In this document: piece by piece, positions 34,530 to 44,213 of the stretch
How positions within the stretch are numbered: the stretch's first letter is position 1
Layout: each line of letters starts with the position of its first letter
Origin: Faecalicatena absiana
GTDB taxonomy: Bacteria; Bacillota; Bacilli; Lactobacillales; Lactobacillaceae
Assembly (NCBI GenBank): GCA_017309015.1
Contig: JAEDAG010000001.1
Location: 113,499 to 177,498 of the forward strand
DNA: 64,000 nucleotides
Reading direction: 5' to 3'
Position numbers and translations under genes: made by a program
Notes under the pieces: model-generated
Databases searched by the model: none
What the model was told of the DNA's origin: nothing
The model's input: only the letters and a program-made list of their open reading frames with translations

Positions 34530-34602
34530 GTTTGTCCCTCCTTTAAAACGATTTATGCACTAACTATTAGGTTACAACTGAAAGCGCTCTTAAAGCAAAC
34601 AA

Positions 34603-34636
34603 AAAATGAAATCGCCATCAGCGATTTCATTTTTTG
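34603..34636. terminator. Intrinsic terminator of the copper operon
   Basis: AAATGAAATCGC pairs with GCGATTTCATTT around a 5-base loop, with A and T runs on both sides; located after the ATPase stop and before the crcB promoter region. Confidence 0.85.
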
Positions 34637-34670
34637 CTTAAGTTGTTTGTCTTAAAGATTTTAAGTATTT

Positions 34671-36596
34671 TCAAGCTGGTCTTTGCTTTTCCGCGCCAGC
34701 AATTTTGGCCTTGTTCAGCAAAAGCGATGAGCTGACGACTGAGACGGAGCTGAAGGCCATGGCCAGGCCAGCCAATTCCGGACTGAGAGTCAGCCCCAAG
34801 CCTGAAAACAAACCGGCGGCAATCGGAATGCCAACCATGTTGTAGATCAAAGCCCAAAACAAGTTGAGCTTGATTCTTTGGAAAGTCTTCCTGGCAATGT
34901 CCAAGGCCCTGACGACGCCTAGCAGATCGCTAGTAACCAGCACGATGCCGCCGGCTTCTTTGGCAATGTCCGTGCCGCTGCCCATGGCAATGCCCACGTC
35001 CGCCACGGAAAGCGCCGGCGCGTCATTGATCCCGTCGCCAACGAAGGCCACTTTTTCCTTTTGCATGAGGGCCTTGACGTGATCGGCCTTCTCATTGGGC
35101 AAAACGCCAGCAATGACTTGGTCAATGCCCACCTGCTTGGCAATGGCCTGGGCCACGTTTTCATTGTCTCCCGTCAGCATCACCGTCCGCATTCCCCGCT
35201 TCTTCAAGAGCTGGATGGCGGCTTTGGAGCTGGCCTTAGGCTGGTCCTGGATGGCTACCAGGCCAATGACCTGGCCATCAAGGGCAACAAAGACGACGGT
35301 CTTGGCCTGCTTTTGCAGGGCCGCGGCCTTTTCCCGCCAAGTGGCATCAGCGCCGGTCAATTCAGCACTGCCGACCAAGGCCTCCTTGCCGGCCAGCTGC
35401 CCTTTGACCCCGCGCCCTTCTATGGCCTCAAAGTCAGTCACCTTCTCCAGGGCAAGTCCCGCTTGGGCGGCCTGATTGACGATGGCTTGCGCCAATGGGT
35501 GCTCTGACGCGCTTTCCAGGCTGGCGGCCGTTTGCAAGGCCGCGCTATCCCCAATCAGGTCGGTCACTTCCGGCTTGCCGACCGTGATGGTCCCGGTCTT
35601 GTCAAAGGCAACCGTCTGCAGGGCCGCGACTTTTTCCAGGACTTCCCCGTTTTTGATCAAAACGCCCATTTTGGCCGCCCGGCCAGTCCCGACCATCAAG
35701 GCCGTTGGCGTCGCCAAGCCTAAAGCGCACGGACAGGCAATAACGATGACGGAGACCGCGTAGAGCATGGCCTGAACTAGCGAAGCATTGAAAAAGACGT
35801 ACCAGATTGCGAAAGTCAAGATGGCCAGAACCAGGACGGCGGGAACGAAAATCCCGGCAATCCGGTCGGTCAGCTTCTGGATTGGCGCGTGGGAAGTCTG
35901 GGCCTTCTTGACCGTTTCCGCGATCTGGGCCAGCATGGTGTCCTGGCCAACCTTGGTGGCCTTGAACTGGAAGCTCCCCTTCCCGTTGACCGTGGCCCCA
36001 ATGACGGAGTCACCCGCCTTTTTAACGACTGGCAGGCTTTCCCCGGTCACCATGGCTTCATCCAGCGTTGAAGACCCTTCGACGATTTCACCGTCGACTG
36101 GCACCTTTTCGCCTGGCTTGACGCGGATGACGTCGCCGATTTTCACCTCAGAGACCGGCAGCTTGACGAAGCGGCCGTCCCGCCAGACTTCGGCTTCTTT
36201 AGCCTGCAGGTCCAGCAGCTTGGCCAGGGCATTTGAGGCATTGGCGTGCATTTTTTCCTCCATGGCATCGCCCAGAAGGACGAAGACCAGGACAAAGGCC
36301 GCGCTCTCAAAGTAGACGTCCCGGCCGGTAAAAAAGGCAAACAGGCTGTAAAGATAGGTCACGCTTGTCCCAACCGCCACCAGGGTGTTCATGTTGGCCT
36401 GGTGCTTTAAAAAGGCGGCCCAGGCGCTCTTGACGTAAGGGCCGGCGGCGATCAGCATCACCAAAGTGGTCGCGGCTAGGGCGATCAGGCGGGAATTGGG
36501 CAGCATGAAGCCAAAGGGCATGGCAATCATGTCCACCAGCATCGGCAGGGAAAGGACCAAGGAGATCCAGAAGCGCTTGATACTTGAAAGCTGCAT
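34671..36596 (-). CDS. Copper-type P1B ATPase without N-terminal metal-binding domain
   Basis: 641 residues: TGES (184-187), CPC motif in [10 protein letters not shown] (288-290), phosphorylation site DKTGT (332-336), SEHPLAQ and [10 protein letters not shown]. The CPC motif and the operon point to copper export. The protein starts directly at the first membrane helix and lacks the HMA domain often found in CopA. Two small cupredoxins encoded just upstream may do the metal-handling job instead (inference). Its ATG overlaps the preceding stop (TAATG), so the three are co-translated. CopA versus CopB naming is left open. Confidence 0.9.
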   Translation of the reverse strand: MQLSSIKRFWISLVLSLPMLVDMIAMPFGFMLPNSRLIALAATTLVMLIAAGPYVKSAWAAFLKHQANMNTLVAVGTSVTYLYSLFAFFTGRDVYFESAAFVLVFVLLGDAMEEKMHANASNALAKLLDLQAKEAEVWRDGRFVKLPVSEVKIGDVIRVKPGEKVPVDGEIVEGSSTLDEAMVTGESLPVVKKAGDSVIGATVNGKGSFQFKATKVGQDTMLAQIAETVKKAQTSHAPIQKLTDRIAGIFVPAVLVLAILTFAIWYVFFNASLVQAMLYAVSVIVIACPCALGLATPTALMVGTGRAAKMGVLIKNGEVLEKVAALQTVAFDKTGTITVGKPEVTDLIGDSAALQTAASLESASEHPLAQAIVNQAAQAGLALEKVTDFEAIEGRGVKGQLAGKEALVGSAELTGADATWREKAAALQKQAKTVVFVALDGQVIGLVAIQDQPKASSKAAIQLLKKRGMRTVMLTGDNENVAQAIAKQVGIDQVIAGVLPNEKADHVKALMQKEKVAFVGDGINDAPALSVADVGIAMGSGTDIAKEAGGIVLVTSDLLGVVRALDIARKTFQRIKLNLFWALIYNMVGIPIAAGLFSGLGLTLSPELAGLAMAFSSVSVVSSSLLLNKAKIAGAEKQRPA

Positions 36597-36874
36597 TAGT
36601 CGATCACGATCTTCCCATGAAACATGTCCATCCCGCAGGCAAAGGGAATCTCCCCCCGCTTGTCAGTTGGTATCTGGATAGTCTTGTCCGGGTCGTTGAA
36701 CAGGTCCTTCTCCAGCCCCAAATCCTTGATTACGACCTTTTGCAGGCAAGTATTGTCAGTCTTGACCTTGAAGGTCAATTCTGCCTCCTTGCCCTGCTTG
36801 AAGTGAACCTCGGAAGGCTCATAGCCCTTGTCAACGACGATAGTCTTGCTTTGCTTGCGCTTAAAAAGTCCCAT
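36596..36874 (-). CDS. Small cytosolic cupredoxin-like protein
   Basis: 92 residues, beta-rich, without signal peptide or membrane helix. Probable copper ligands sit in NTCLQKV and in [11 protein letters not shown], which match the type 1 cupredoxin-like pattern Cys...Cys-x-Met/His. It is a paralog of the next entry without the anchor. TAATG overlaps link it to the genes on both sides. Confidence 0.8.
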   Translation of the reverse strand: MGLFKRKQSKTIVVDKGYEPSEVHFKQGKEAELTFKVKTDNTCLQKVVIKDLGLEKDLFNDPDKTIQIPTDKRGEIPFACGMDMFHGKIVID

Positions 36875-37248
36875 TATTTAACGATCACCTTTCCATGAAA
36901 CATATTCATCCCGCAGGCGTAGTCGAACTCGCCTGCCTGGTCGGTTGGAATCTTGACCCGGGCATGCGGATCCTTGGCCAGATCCTTGTCCACGCCAAGC
37001 TTTTCAAAAACCACATGGCTCAAGCAGGCCGTTGAGTCCTGCATGTCAAAGACGACTTCGGCCGGCTGGCCCTGCTTGAAGACCATGACCTGGGGATTAT
37101 AGCCGCCCTTGACCACGACCCTGCCTTCCTGCTTGCCGTCAACGACTTTGGCCTTGCCGGCTGCTTGCTCGAACTTGCCGAAAAACCACCACAAAATGAT
37201 GCCGATCAGGGCTAAAGCGCCGATCAGTACGATAATTTTGAGCAACAT
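36874..37248 (-). CDS. Membrane-anchored cupredoxin-like protein
   Basis: 124 residues: an N-terminal membrane helix (about 3-23), a linker, then the same cupredoxin-like domain as the downstream gene (STACLSHV and YACGMNMFHGK). It probably presents copper at the outer face of the membrane while its paralog works inside; orientation is inferred from the helix. Second gene of the copY operon. Confidence 0.8.
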   Translation of the reverse strand: MLLKIIVLIGALALIGIILWWFFGKFEQAAGKAKVVDGKQEGRVVVKGGYNPQVMVFKQGQPAEVVFDMQDSTACLSHVVFEKLGVDKDLAKDPHARVKIPTDQAGEFDYACGMNMFHGKVIVK

Positions 37249-37266
37249 TTGCCCAGTCCCTCTTTC

Positions 37267-37719
37267 TTAACAATGATCCGCGCAATGATCCGGATCATGC
37301 GCGAGGCAGTTGCAAGGAACCTGATCCGGCGCGGTCAGCTGCTTTTCCGCGACCTTGGCCGCGACCTTGGCCAAGTCATTTTTGGACATGGGGATCTCGT
37401 CCAGCAGGCGGAGCAGCAGCTGGCCCTTGTGCATGTCGCACATGGCGGCCAGTGACCGCTTGATGCTTTGGTACATCATTTCGTCCTGGCTGATCGTCGC
37501 TTCATAAGTGAAGCGGTGACCCGACCGGTTGACCTTCAAGAATCCCTTCTTTTCCAGGCGCCGCATCAAGGTCTTAATGGTCGATTCGCTCCAGTCCTTC
37601 TTGGCCTGCAGCTGGCTGACCACCTGATTGGTATAGACGGTGCCCAGGGTCCAGACGATCCGCATGACGTCCCATTCGGCATCAGAAATGCTGTAGTCTC
37701 GGTCAAGTTCTGCTTGCAT
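37267..37719 (-). CDS. copY: CopY/TcrY-type copper-responsive repressor
   Basis: About 150 residues. A BlaI/CopY winged-helix domain (SDAEWDVMRIVWTLG...STIKTLMRRLEKKGFL) is followed by a C-terminal metal site with four cysteines (CNCLAHDPDHCADHC), in line with the CxC...C...C pattern of CopY, which binds Cu(I) and leaves DNA. GGAAG lies 5 bases before the ATG at 37719. It heads the operon and has operator boxes upstream. Confidence 0.92.
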   Translation of the reverse strand: MQAELDRDYSISDAEWDVMRIVWTLGTVYTNQVVSQLQAKKDWSESTIKTLMRRLEKKGFLKVNRSGHRFTYEATISQDEMMYQSIKRSLAAMCDMHKGQLLLRLLDEIPMSKNDLAKVAAKVAEKQLTAPDQVPCNCLAHDPDHCADHC

Positions 37720-37737
37720 CTTGCTTCCTTTTTCGTT

Positions 37738-37788
37738 TACACATGTAGCCTTCATATTTCATCATACACCTTTGTTTACAATTGTCAA
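37738..37788 (-). promoter_or_regulatory. copY operon promoter with two cop-box operators
   Basis: TTGACA (37783-37788) and TATGAT (37761-37766), spacer 16. A perfect TACANNTGTA box (37738-37747) lies downstream of the -10, and a second box with one mismatch (37777-37786) overlaps the -35. This is the classic layout for CopY repression released by copper. Confidence 0.85.
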
Positions 37789-37798
37789 CTGCATTTGC

Positions 37799-38821
37799 CT
37801 AAGCCTGCTTTTCCCGGTACTTGCCGCCAAAAAAGGCCGCGGCCGCCGCCCGGCGGGCTGCCTGCCAGGCTTCGTTGCCGCGCTTAGGGTAGACGGCATT
37901 GGTCAGGATGATCAAGGCCCGCCGCCGGTCCAGGTCAATTCCCAAGCCTGGCCCCGTAAAGCCGGTATGCCAAAGATTCTTCCGGTTTGGCGTCCAGCGG
38001 ATCCAAGCCAGGGTCCGCTCAAAGTGATCCAACTCCGGCAAGCGGACCGCGATCTGCTTTGGAATGATTTCCTGGTCATGAAAACGGCCATCGTTCAGGT
38101 ACATTTGGGCAAAATTCTCCAAGTCGCTCAAGCTGGCGAAAAGGCCAGCGTGACCTGCGCAGCCCTGCAGCTGCCAGGCCGTCTCATCATGCACGCCGCC
38201 CCAGACCTGGCCGCGCTTCTTGGTCATTTCTGTTGGCACGAACCAGTTCCGGTCTCTAAAAGGCTCATTGCCCAGGCAGTAGCCGCTGTCATGCATCCCC
38301 AGCGGCTTGAGGACATGCTTGTGAATTTCAACGGCCAAGGGATTGCCGGTTGCTTTCTCAATGATCTTGCCCAAAATGATGAAGTTGAGGTCGGAATACC
38401 TGGCCTCGCTGCCAGTTGGGTAGACCAATTGGCTGTCTTTGACAGCCTGCCAGACGTCGGCCGCGCTCTCATACTGCCAGACGTCGGTGAGGTCAGCCGG
38501 CAGGCCGCTGTCATGCAAGAGCAAGTCGGCTACCGTCACGTCCTGAAAGCTGGTCTCAAAGAAGCTGCCAACCGGATCCTCCAGTTCAATGGTCCGCTCG
38601 CCCAGCAGCTGAAAGATCCGCGTGGCCGTTGCCACGACCTTGGTCAAGGAGGCCAGGTCGTAGTCAAGGTGCGAAACCACTGGATGCTCGCGGCTGTCAT
38701 CGCACCAGCCAAGATAATGCTCCTCATGGACGTCAGCCCCAATAATGGCGTATGCAGCTCCGCGAACGATGCCCTGGTCTACTGCCGCTTTCAGCGGCTG
38801 GCTGATTGCTTCTGTATTCAT
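37799..38821 (-). CDS. Serine hydrolase of the beta-lactamase / DD-peptidase family
   Basis: About 340 residues of the class C beta-lactamase-like family: SLTK (SxxK), YSDLN (YxN-like) and HTG. No signal peptide, so a cytosolic or esterase-like role is more likely than antibiotic breakdown. The ATG at 38821 has AAGGAGA close upstream; the frame extends further without support. It lies just downstream of the HAD gene on the same strand, with a terminator between. Confidence 0.82.
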   Translation of the reverse strand: MNTEAISQPLKAAVDQGIVRGAAYAIIGADVHEEHYLGWCDDSREHPVVSHLDYDLASLTKVVATATRIFQLLGERTIELEDPVGSFFETSFQDVTVADLLLHDSGLPADLTDVWQYESAADVWQAVKDSQLVYPTGSEARYSDLNFIILGKIIEKATGNPLAVEIHKHVLKPLGMHDSGYCLGNEPFRDRNWFVPTEMTKKRGQVWGGVHDETAWQLQGCAGHAGLFASLSDLENFAQMYLNDGRFHDQEIIPKQIAVRLPELDHFERTLAWIRWTPNRKNLWHTGFTGPGLGIDLDRRRALIILTNAVYPKRGNEAWQAARRAAAAAFFGGKYREKQA

Positions 38822-38842
38822 CGTCTCCTTGCTCCTTTTAGC

Positions 38843-38875
38843 AAAAAGGACCAAGCCGGCTGGCTTGGTCCTTAA
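38843..38875 (-). terminator. Intrinsic terminator of the HAD phosphatase gene
   Basis: AAGGACCAAGCC pairs with GGCTTGGTCCTT around a 4-base loop; a T run follows on the minus strand. Confidence 0.85.
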
Positions 38876-38888
38876 AAAAGCGCCTGAA

Positions 38889-39701
38889 TTACAAGACCAG
38901 CTTGCGCAAGGCCTTGGCGATTCCGTCGCGGTCATTGGTATCGGTCACGTAGTCAGCCATGTCCTTGATTTCATCGATGGCATTGCCCATGGCCACCTTC
39001 TTAAAGTCGGCCATTTCAAACATGGACCGGTCGTTGCCCTGGTCGCCAAAGATCATGACCTGACTGCCAGAAAAGCCCAGGCGGGCGGCCAACTCGCTGA
39101 CCGCCAGGCCCTTTGAGGCTTCCAGTGACCCGACTTCGATGACTTCCGGCCAGCTGCGGACGACCGCGTAGCTTTGGAAGAACCATTCAGGCAGGCGGTT
39201 CCACAGGCGCTCGACCTGGTCTGGGTCGTCAGCCATGTAGCCAGCCTTGGCAAAGGTGAAGTCGCGCTTGAAGTCTTCCCGATTTTGAATCCAGATCTGA
39301 TTTCTGGTTTCAGCCCCATCAATCGACATCCGGATGGACAGCTTGTGGTCCATCGTGTAAAAGCGCTGAGGCGTTTCAAAGTTCAAATTGACGTCAGCCA
39401 GCCGCTGCATGTGGACCATGGTGTCGAAGTCGCCGTGGTCCAGGTCATGGCTGAACAGGACGTCGCCGTTCAGATTCTGGGCAACCGCCCCGTTAAACAG
39501 GATTGCATATTCATCAGCCCCTTTAAGGCCCAGCGCTTCCGTATAAGGTTCAATTCCAAACAAGGGCCGCCCCGTGGCCAAGACGACCTTGATTCCTTCA
39601 TTTCTGGCCTCCTGCAGGGCCTTGATGGTCCCAGCCGAAATCGTCTTGCTGGAAGTCAGGAGGGTGCCGTCCAAGTCGACGGCCAACATTTTAATTGCCA
39701 T
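38889..39701 (-). CDS. Cof-type HAD-superfamily hydrolase
   Basis: About 270 residues: motif I DLDGT, ATGRP in motif II region, and GDQGND in motif IV, with a C2-type cap. These enzymes dephosphorylate small phosphometabolites such as sugar phosphates or FMN. The ATG at 39701 has AGGTG 5 bases upstream; a GTG at 39707 is too close to it. Confidence 0.88.
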   Translation of the reverse strand: MAIKMLAVDLDGTLLTSSKTISAGTIKALQEARNEGIKVVLATGRPLFGIEPYTEALGLKGADEYAILFNGAVAQNLNGDVLFSHDLDHGDFDTMVHMQRLADVNLNFETPQRFYTMDHKLSIRMSIDGAETRNQIWIQNREDFKRDFTFAKAGYMADDPDQVERLWNRLPEWFFQSYAVVRSWPEVIEVGSLEASKGLAVSELAARLGFSGSQVMIFGDQGNDRSMFEMADFKKVAMGNAIDEIKDMADYVTDTNDRDGIAKALRKLVL

Positions 39702-39838
39702 GCTCACACCTCTTATTTCTTCTGCTTGTCTTTTTCGTCGCGCCTTGTTCTTACATCAAGAGCAGGCTTTCAAGCTCATAAGTATATTATATCCTACTTC
39801 AAAAAACTATCGAAAGAGCTTTATCTCCTTTTTGCCAT

Positions 39839-39871
39839 GCAAAAAGTCTTGCCTCGCGGCAAGACTTTAAA
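39839..39871 (-). terminator. Intrinsic terminator of glmM
   Basis: AAAGTCTTGCC pairs with GGCAAGACTTT, with a T run on the minus strand; 12 bases after the glmM stop. Confidence 0.85.
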
Positions 39872-39882
39872 ATGCATTTTGC

Positions 39883-41235
39883 TTATTCGCCCATTTCGTC
39901 TTCAACGACCTTGACGATCCGGTCGACGTAGGCTTGGGTTGCTTCTTCAGTTGGGCCTTCTGCCATCACCCGCAGCAATTCCTGCGTGCCTGAAGGACGC
40001 ACCAGAACTCGGCCGTCATCACCCATTTCATCCTGGACTTCCTTGATGACGTCAACGATGGCTTGGTGCTGCTTCCAGGAAGCCTTGTTCTTGACTGGCA
40101 CGTTGACCAAGACTTGTGGGTATTCCTTAAAGTCTTCCAAAAGCTCAGTCAAGGACTTGCCAGTCTTCTTCATGACCAGCATCAAGTGAATCCCAGTCAG
40201 CATGCCGTCGCCAGTGTTGTGGTAGTCGCTGATGATGACGTGACCTGACTGCTCCCCACCCAGGCTGTAGCCATGAGCGCGCATTTCTTCTGAAACGTAG
40301 CGGTCGCCGACTTGGGTGCGGACGTTCTTAATGCCGCGACGCTGCAGGGCCTTGGTGAAGCCCAGGTTGCTCATGACGGTCGTCACGATCGTATCCTTCT
40401 TCAAGCGGCCGTGTTCTTCCAGGTATGAGCCGATGATGTACATGATGTGGTCGCCGTCGACTTCGTTCCCGTTTTCGTCAACGGCAATGCAGCGGTCAGC
40501 GTCGCCGTCAAAAGCCAGCCCCAGTTGGGCGCCTTGCTTGACGACTTCTTCCTGCAGGTGCTCAGTGTGGGTTGCCCCGCAGTGGTCGTTGATGTTCAAG
40601 CCGTTTGGATGGGTTGAGATCGTGGTGAAGTCCACGTTCAGGTCAGCAAACAAGCGGGAAATGAAGGCACTGGCCGCGCCGTTGGCCCCGTCGATTACTA
40701 CCTTGATCCCATCCAGGTCTTCTGGGATGGTGTTTTCCAAAAATTGGATGTACTTGTTGGAGCCATCGCGGAAGTCGGTTACCGTGCCCAAGCCCTCAGC
40801 TGAAGGACGAGGCAGCATGTCTTCCTTGGCGTCGATCAGCTCTTCAATTTCCTCTTCTTTGGAGTCTGACAGCTTCAAACCGTCGCTGCCGAAAAACTTG
40901 ATCCCGTTGTCTTCAACTGGGTTGTGTGAAGCGGAGATCTGCACGCCGGCATCCGCGCCTTGGGCACGAACCAGGTATGACAGACCTGGGGTCGTGATCA
41001 CGCCGCATTCCAAGACCTCAATGCCGACTGACAGCAGACCGGCAATCAAAGCGTGCTCCAGCATTTCACCAGAGATCCGGGTGTCGCGTGAAACCAGGAC
41101 GCGGGCCTGGCCGCCGTCTTCCTTTTCCTTGGTCAGGACGTAGCCACCCATTCGGCCCAACTTAAAGGCCATTTCCGGGGTCAAGACCTTGTTGGCTTCC
41201 CCACGCACACCATCAGTACCAAAATATTTAAGCAT
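39883..41235 (-). CDS. glmM: Phosphoglucosamine mutase
   Basis: 450 residues. Converts glucosamine 6-phosphate to glucosamine 1-phosphate for peptidoglycan. The active-site serine motif is [11 protein letters not shown] (about residue 100), the metal loop DGDADR and the sugar-binding GGEQSGH. It follows cdaR by 30 bases in the conserved cdaA-cdaR-glmM order; GlmM is known to bind and inhibit CdaA in other Firmicutes. Confidence 0.97.
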   Translation of the reverse strand: MLKYFGTDGVRGEANKVLTPEMAFKLGRMGGYVLTKEKEDGGQARVLVSRDTRISGEMLEHALIAGLLSVGIEVLECGVITTPGLSYLVRAQGADAGVQISASHNPVEDNGIKFFGSDGLKLSDSKEEEIEELIDAKEDMLPRPSAEGLGTVTDFRDGSNKYIQFLENTIPEDLDGIKVVIDGANGAASAFISRLFADLNVDFTTISTHPNGLNINDHCGATHTEHLQEEVVKQGAQLGLAFDGDADRCIAVDENGNEVDGDHIMYIIGSYLEEHGRLKKDTIVTTVMSNLGFTKALQRRGIKNVRTQVGDRYVSEEMRAHGYSLGGEQSGHVIISDYHNTGDGMLTGIHLMLVMKKTGKSLTELLEDFKEYPQVLVNVPVKNKASWKQHQAIVDVIKEVQDEMGDDGRVLVRPSGTQELLRVMAEGPTEEATQAYVDRIVKVVEDEMGE

Positions 41236-41265
41236 TATAAGAACCTTTCTTACTTTGTAATTTTC

Positions 41266-42216
41266 CTAATCATCAGCATCGCTGACCGAAATCTGCACGT
41301 CCACGGAGCTTGGATCAACCCAAGCCACCCCGCTTGGTACGGGCAGCCGGTAAGACCGGGTCGTTGAAGACTTGATATTGGTCAAGTCGACGTTCAAGGT
41401 TAAGGACTTGATCTTGTCCAGCGCCTTCTTTTGCCCATAGATCGTAACCTGATCCTGCTTGGCAGTCAGAGAGTAGACCTTCTTGCTTGAGCCATTCGCC
41501 GCGTTCAGCTTCAGCTTGACCGTCTTCTTGGAGACGGAGATCGGCAGGGTGACCGTGGCCGTTGACGGATTGATCACCACATTGAGCTGGCGGCCCTTGC
41601 TGTCAAGCGCCACCAGCATGACATTGCGACGGATGGTATGGCTGCTGGCGTTAGGAACCGTCAGCTGGGCTTGGATGCGGTCAATCCGCTTGACCTCGCT
41701 CAAGGCCCCCGTAACTTCCACCGTTTCGGGCTTGACAGTGGCCGTGCCGATGTCATAGCCCCTGGCCACAGCATTTTTATTATAACCTATTTGCACGGCC
41801 ATGGTACGGGACTTTCGCTTTTGAATGTTGACTGTCGTATATTTCTGCGACAGCTTGTAGGACAATTGGCTTGGCAGGCCGGAAACCTTGATCGGCACCT
41901 TGTGCTCGCCAACGCTCAGCTTGCTTAAGTCAATGTAGACCCTGAAGTTCTGGGTGTTGACGGTAGAGGTCACCAGGGCGTTTGACCCTTCCAGGGTGAC
42001 CTTGACCTTGGAAGGATAGCCAGTCACGTAGTACTTGTCCGCGTCAACCGACACCTGCAGGGCCATGTTGATCGCCTGCTTGGTCGAGGCAGTTTCCTGG
42101 ACCTTGGACTGGTTGTTGACGTTGACCTGGGTATTGTCGACAAAGGCAACCAGCACGATGGCCAAAATCAGGGAGAAAAGCTTGTAGAACCATGGTTTGT
42201 CATAAAATTTCTGCAT
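41266..42216 (-). CDS. cdaR: CdaR, YbbR-domain regulator of diadenylate cyclase
   Basis: 316 residues: one N-terminal membrane helix (about 10-28), then several YbbR-type beta domains outside the membrane. It overlaps cdaA by one base (TAATG). CdaR tunes CdaA activity through membrane contacts. Confidence 0.92.
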   Translation of the reverse strand: MQKFYDKPWFYKLFSLILAIVLVAFVDNTQVNVNNQSKVQETASTKQAINMALQVSVDADKYYVTGYPSKVKVTLEGSNALVTSTVNTQNFRVYIDLSKLSVGEHKVPIKVSGLPSQLSYKLSQKYTTVNIQKRKSRTMAVQIGYNKNAVARGYDIGTATVKPETVEVTGALSEVKRIDRIQAQLTVPNASSHTIRRNVMLVALDSKGRQLNVVINPSTATVTLPISVSKKTVKLKLNAANGSSKKVYSLTAKQDQVTIYGQKKALDKIKSLTLNVDLTNIKSSTTRSYRLPVPSGVAWVDPSSVDVQISVSDADD

Positions 42217-43055
42217 TATTTCTCACCCCAATTCCACAACTTTTGGACGAAATTCACGAACCATGGCTGCTTCTTCTCTTCTGAAGTAACCAATTCAGCC
42301 CGCAGGTACTTAAGGTATTCCTGCTGGCTGAGGTCAACCATGAACTGGCCGTTGCGGGTGATGGTTACCCCGCCCGTTTCCTCAGAAACGACGACCGTGA
42401 TGGCATCCGTGACTTCGGAAATCCCGACGGCGGCCCGGTGCCGGGTCCCCAGGCTCTTGGGAATCATGGCATTGTCGGACAAAGGCAGGTAGGCCGAGGC
42501 CACCACGACCCGGTTGCCCTTGACGATGACCGCCCCGTCATGCAGAGGGGTATTGGGAATGAAGATATTGATCAAGAGCTCCCCGGTCACCAAAGCGTCC
42601 AGCTTGATCCCCGTTTCGATATAATCATCCAGCCCGGTCTTCTGCTCGATCGTGATCAAAGCCCCGATCCGGCGCTTAGACATGTACTGGATGGCCTTGT
42701 CCAGCTCCTTAACCAATTTCTCCTGCTGCTTTCTTTCCGATCCTTCCCGGTCAGAAAAAATGGAGACCCGGCCGAGCTTTTCCAAGCCCCGCCTGATTTC
42801 AGGCTGGAAGATCACGATGATCCCGATGACGGACCAAGACACGATTTGGTCCAGCAAGAAGGTCACGGTCGTCAGCTGCGCCCAGCCGGCCAGGACCCGG
42901 GCAATCAGGATCAGCAGAATCCCGTTGGCCAGCTGCACCGCCTTGGTCCCCTTGATTAAAAGGGTCAAGTGGTAAAGGAAGTACCAGGTGATCAGCACGT
43001 CCAGGACCACTGACAGGGTATGCCAGGTCAGCAGGCTTGCAATATTAAACTGCAT
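42216..43055 (-). CDS. cdaA: Diadenylate cyclase CdaA
   Basis: 279 residues: three membrane helices (about 12-80), then a DAC domain with the catalytic DGA (LHDGAVIV) and RHR (GTRHRAAVG) motifs. Makes c-di-AMP from ATP, which controls potassium and osmotic balance. First of the cda-glm group, 75 bases after potD with no clear terminator, so read-through from the pot genes is possible. Confidence 0.96.
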   Translation of the reverse strand: MQFNIASLLTWHTLSVVLDVLITWYFLYHLTLLIKGTKAVQLANGILLILIARVLAGWAQLTTVTFLLDQIVSWSVIGIIVIFQPEIRRGLEKLGRVSIFSDREGSERKQQEKLVKELDKAIQYMSKRRIGALITIEQKTGLDDYIETGIKLDALVTGELLINIFIPNTPLHDGAVIVKGNRVVVASAYLPLSDNAMIPKSLGTRHRAAVGISEVTDAITVVVSEETGGVTITRNGQFMVDLSQQEYLKYLRAELVTSEEKKQPWFVNFVQKLWNWGEK

Positions 43056-43130
43056 TTTTGCTCCTTTCTAAAATCAGCCGCACTTTTCGCTTTATCGCTG
43101 CTTCTTCCTCCATTTTAAGGCAAAAGGAGC

Positions 43131-44213
43131 TTAATTGCGCGCGTACATCTTAAATTCCAGGAAAAGGTCGTTGTATTCCTGCACCTTTTCCTTGGCCAGG
43201 TCCCGGTAGACCTCAAGATTCTTCAGGGTCTTCATGTCCGGGTAGAACTGCTGGTCATTTCTGATGTCCTTTGGCAGCAGCTTTTGCGCGGCCAGGTTAG
43301 GAGTCGCGTAGCCGATGTACTCCGCGTTTTGCGCGGCATTCTTTGGCTCCAGCATGAAGTTGATGAATTGGTAGGCTCCCCGCTTGTTCTTGCAAGTTTT
43401 CGGAATGACGATGTTGTCAAACCAAAGGTTGGACCCTTGTTCTGGCACCACGTAGTGGATGTGGGAATTTTCATCCATCATCGTAGCCGCTTCGCCTGAG
43501 TAAGTGACCCCAATCCAAGCTTCGTTTTGGGCCATGTACATCTTGAGCTCGTCGGCAACGATCGCCTTGACGTTTGGCCCCAGCTTGTCCAGCTTGTCCT
43601 TGGCCGCCTTTAGATAGCTTGAGTTGGTCGTATTCATGGAGTGGCCCATGGAAACCAGGGCCAAGCCCATGATGTCGCGGGCGGAATCAACCAACAGGAT
43701 CTGTCCCCGGTACTTTTTGCGCCAGAGGTCGTTCCAAGTGGAGATCTCGCCTGGCTTGACGTACTTGTCGTTGTAGACGATCCCCAGGGTGCCCCAGAAA
43801 TAAGGGACGGAATATTCGTTGTTTTCGTCAAAGGACTTGTGCAAGAATTCCTGGCCGATGTACTTGAAGTTGGACAGCTTCTTGGTGTCGATCTTGTCAA
43901 GCAGCTTGTCCTTGCGCAATTTGGTGATCATGTAGTCAGACGGAACGGCCAGATCGTAATTGGTTCCGCCCTGCTTGAGCTTGGTGTACATCGCCTCGTT
44001 TGAGTCAAAAGTCTCATAGATGACGTGATAGCCGGTCTTTTTTTCAAACTTGGTGATCAGCTTGGGGTCAATATAGTCGCCCCAGTTGTAGATGATCAAG
44101 TCCTTAGAGCTGCTCTCGCTCCCGCTTGAAGAGCTGTCTAGCTCCTGGGCTCCCCAAAAAAGGGCCAGACAGGCCAAGAGAATGGCCGCGATCGAAATAA
44201 ACATCTTTTTCAT
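43131..44213 (-). CDS. potD: Spermidine/putrescine-binding protein PotD
   Basis: 360 residues with a lipoprotein-like signal (ILLAC at about 12-16) and the PotD family features (IYNWGDYIDPKLITKFEKKTG, VPSDYMI, PYFWGTLGIVYN, ATPNLAA). Binds polyamines outside the cell for PotABC. Overlaps potC by 4 bases. Confidence 0.92.
   Translation of the reverse strand: MKKMFISIAAILLACLALFWGAQELDSSSSGSESSSKDLIIYNWGDYIDPKLITKFEKKTGYHVIYETFDSNEAMYTKLKQGGTNYDLAVPSDYMITKLRKDKLLDKIDTKKLSNFKYIGQEFLHKSFDENNEYSVPYFWGTLGIVYNDKYVKPGEISTWNDLWRKKYRGQILLVDSARDIMGLALVSMGHSMNTTNSSYLKAAKDKLDKLGPNVKAIVADELKMYMAQNEAWIGVTYSGEAATMMDENSHIHYVVPEQGSNLWFDNIVIPKTCKNKRGAYQFINFMLEPKNAAQNAEYIGYATPNLAAQKLLPKDIRNDQQFYPDMKTLKNLEVYRDLAKEKVQEYNDLFLEFKMYARN

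Noticed and set aside
34530-34602. Fluoride riboswitch before crcB
   Set aside because: The GATGGC found near 34615 belongs to the loop and stem of the copper operon terminator; no crcB-motif core is present.
37799-38821. Antibiotic-resistance beta-lactamase
   Set aside because: No signal peptide, and the family includes many housekeeping esterases and peptidases; resistance cannot be claimed.
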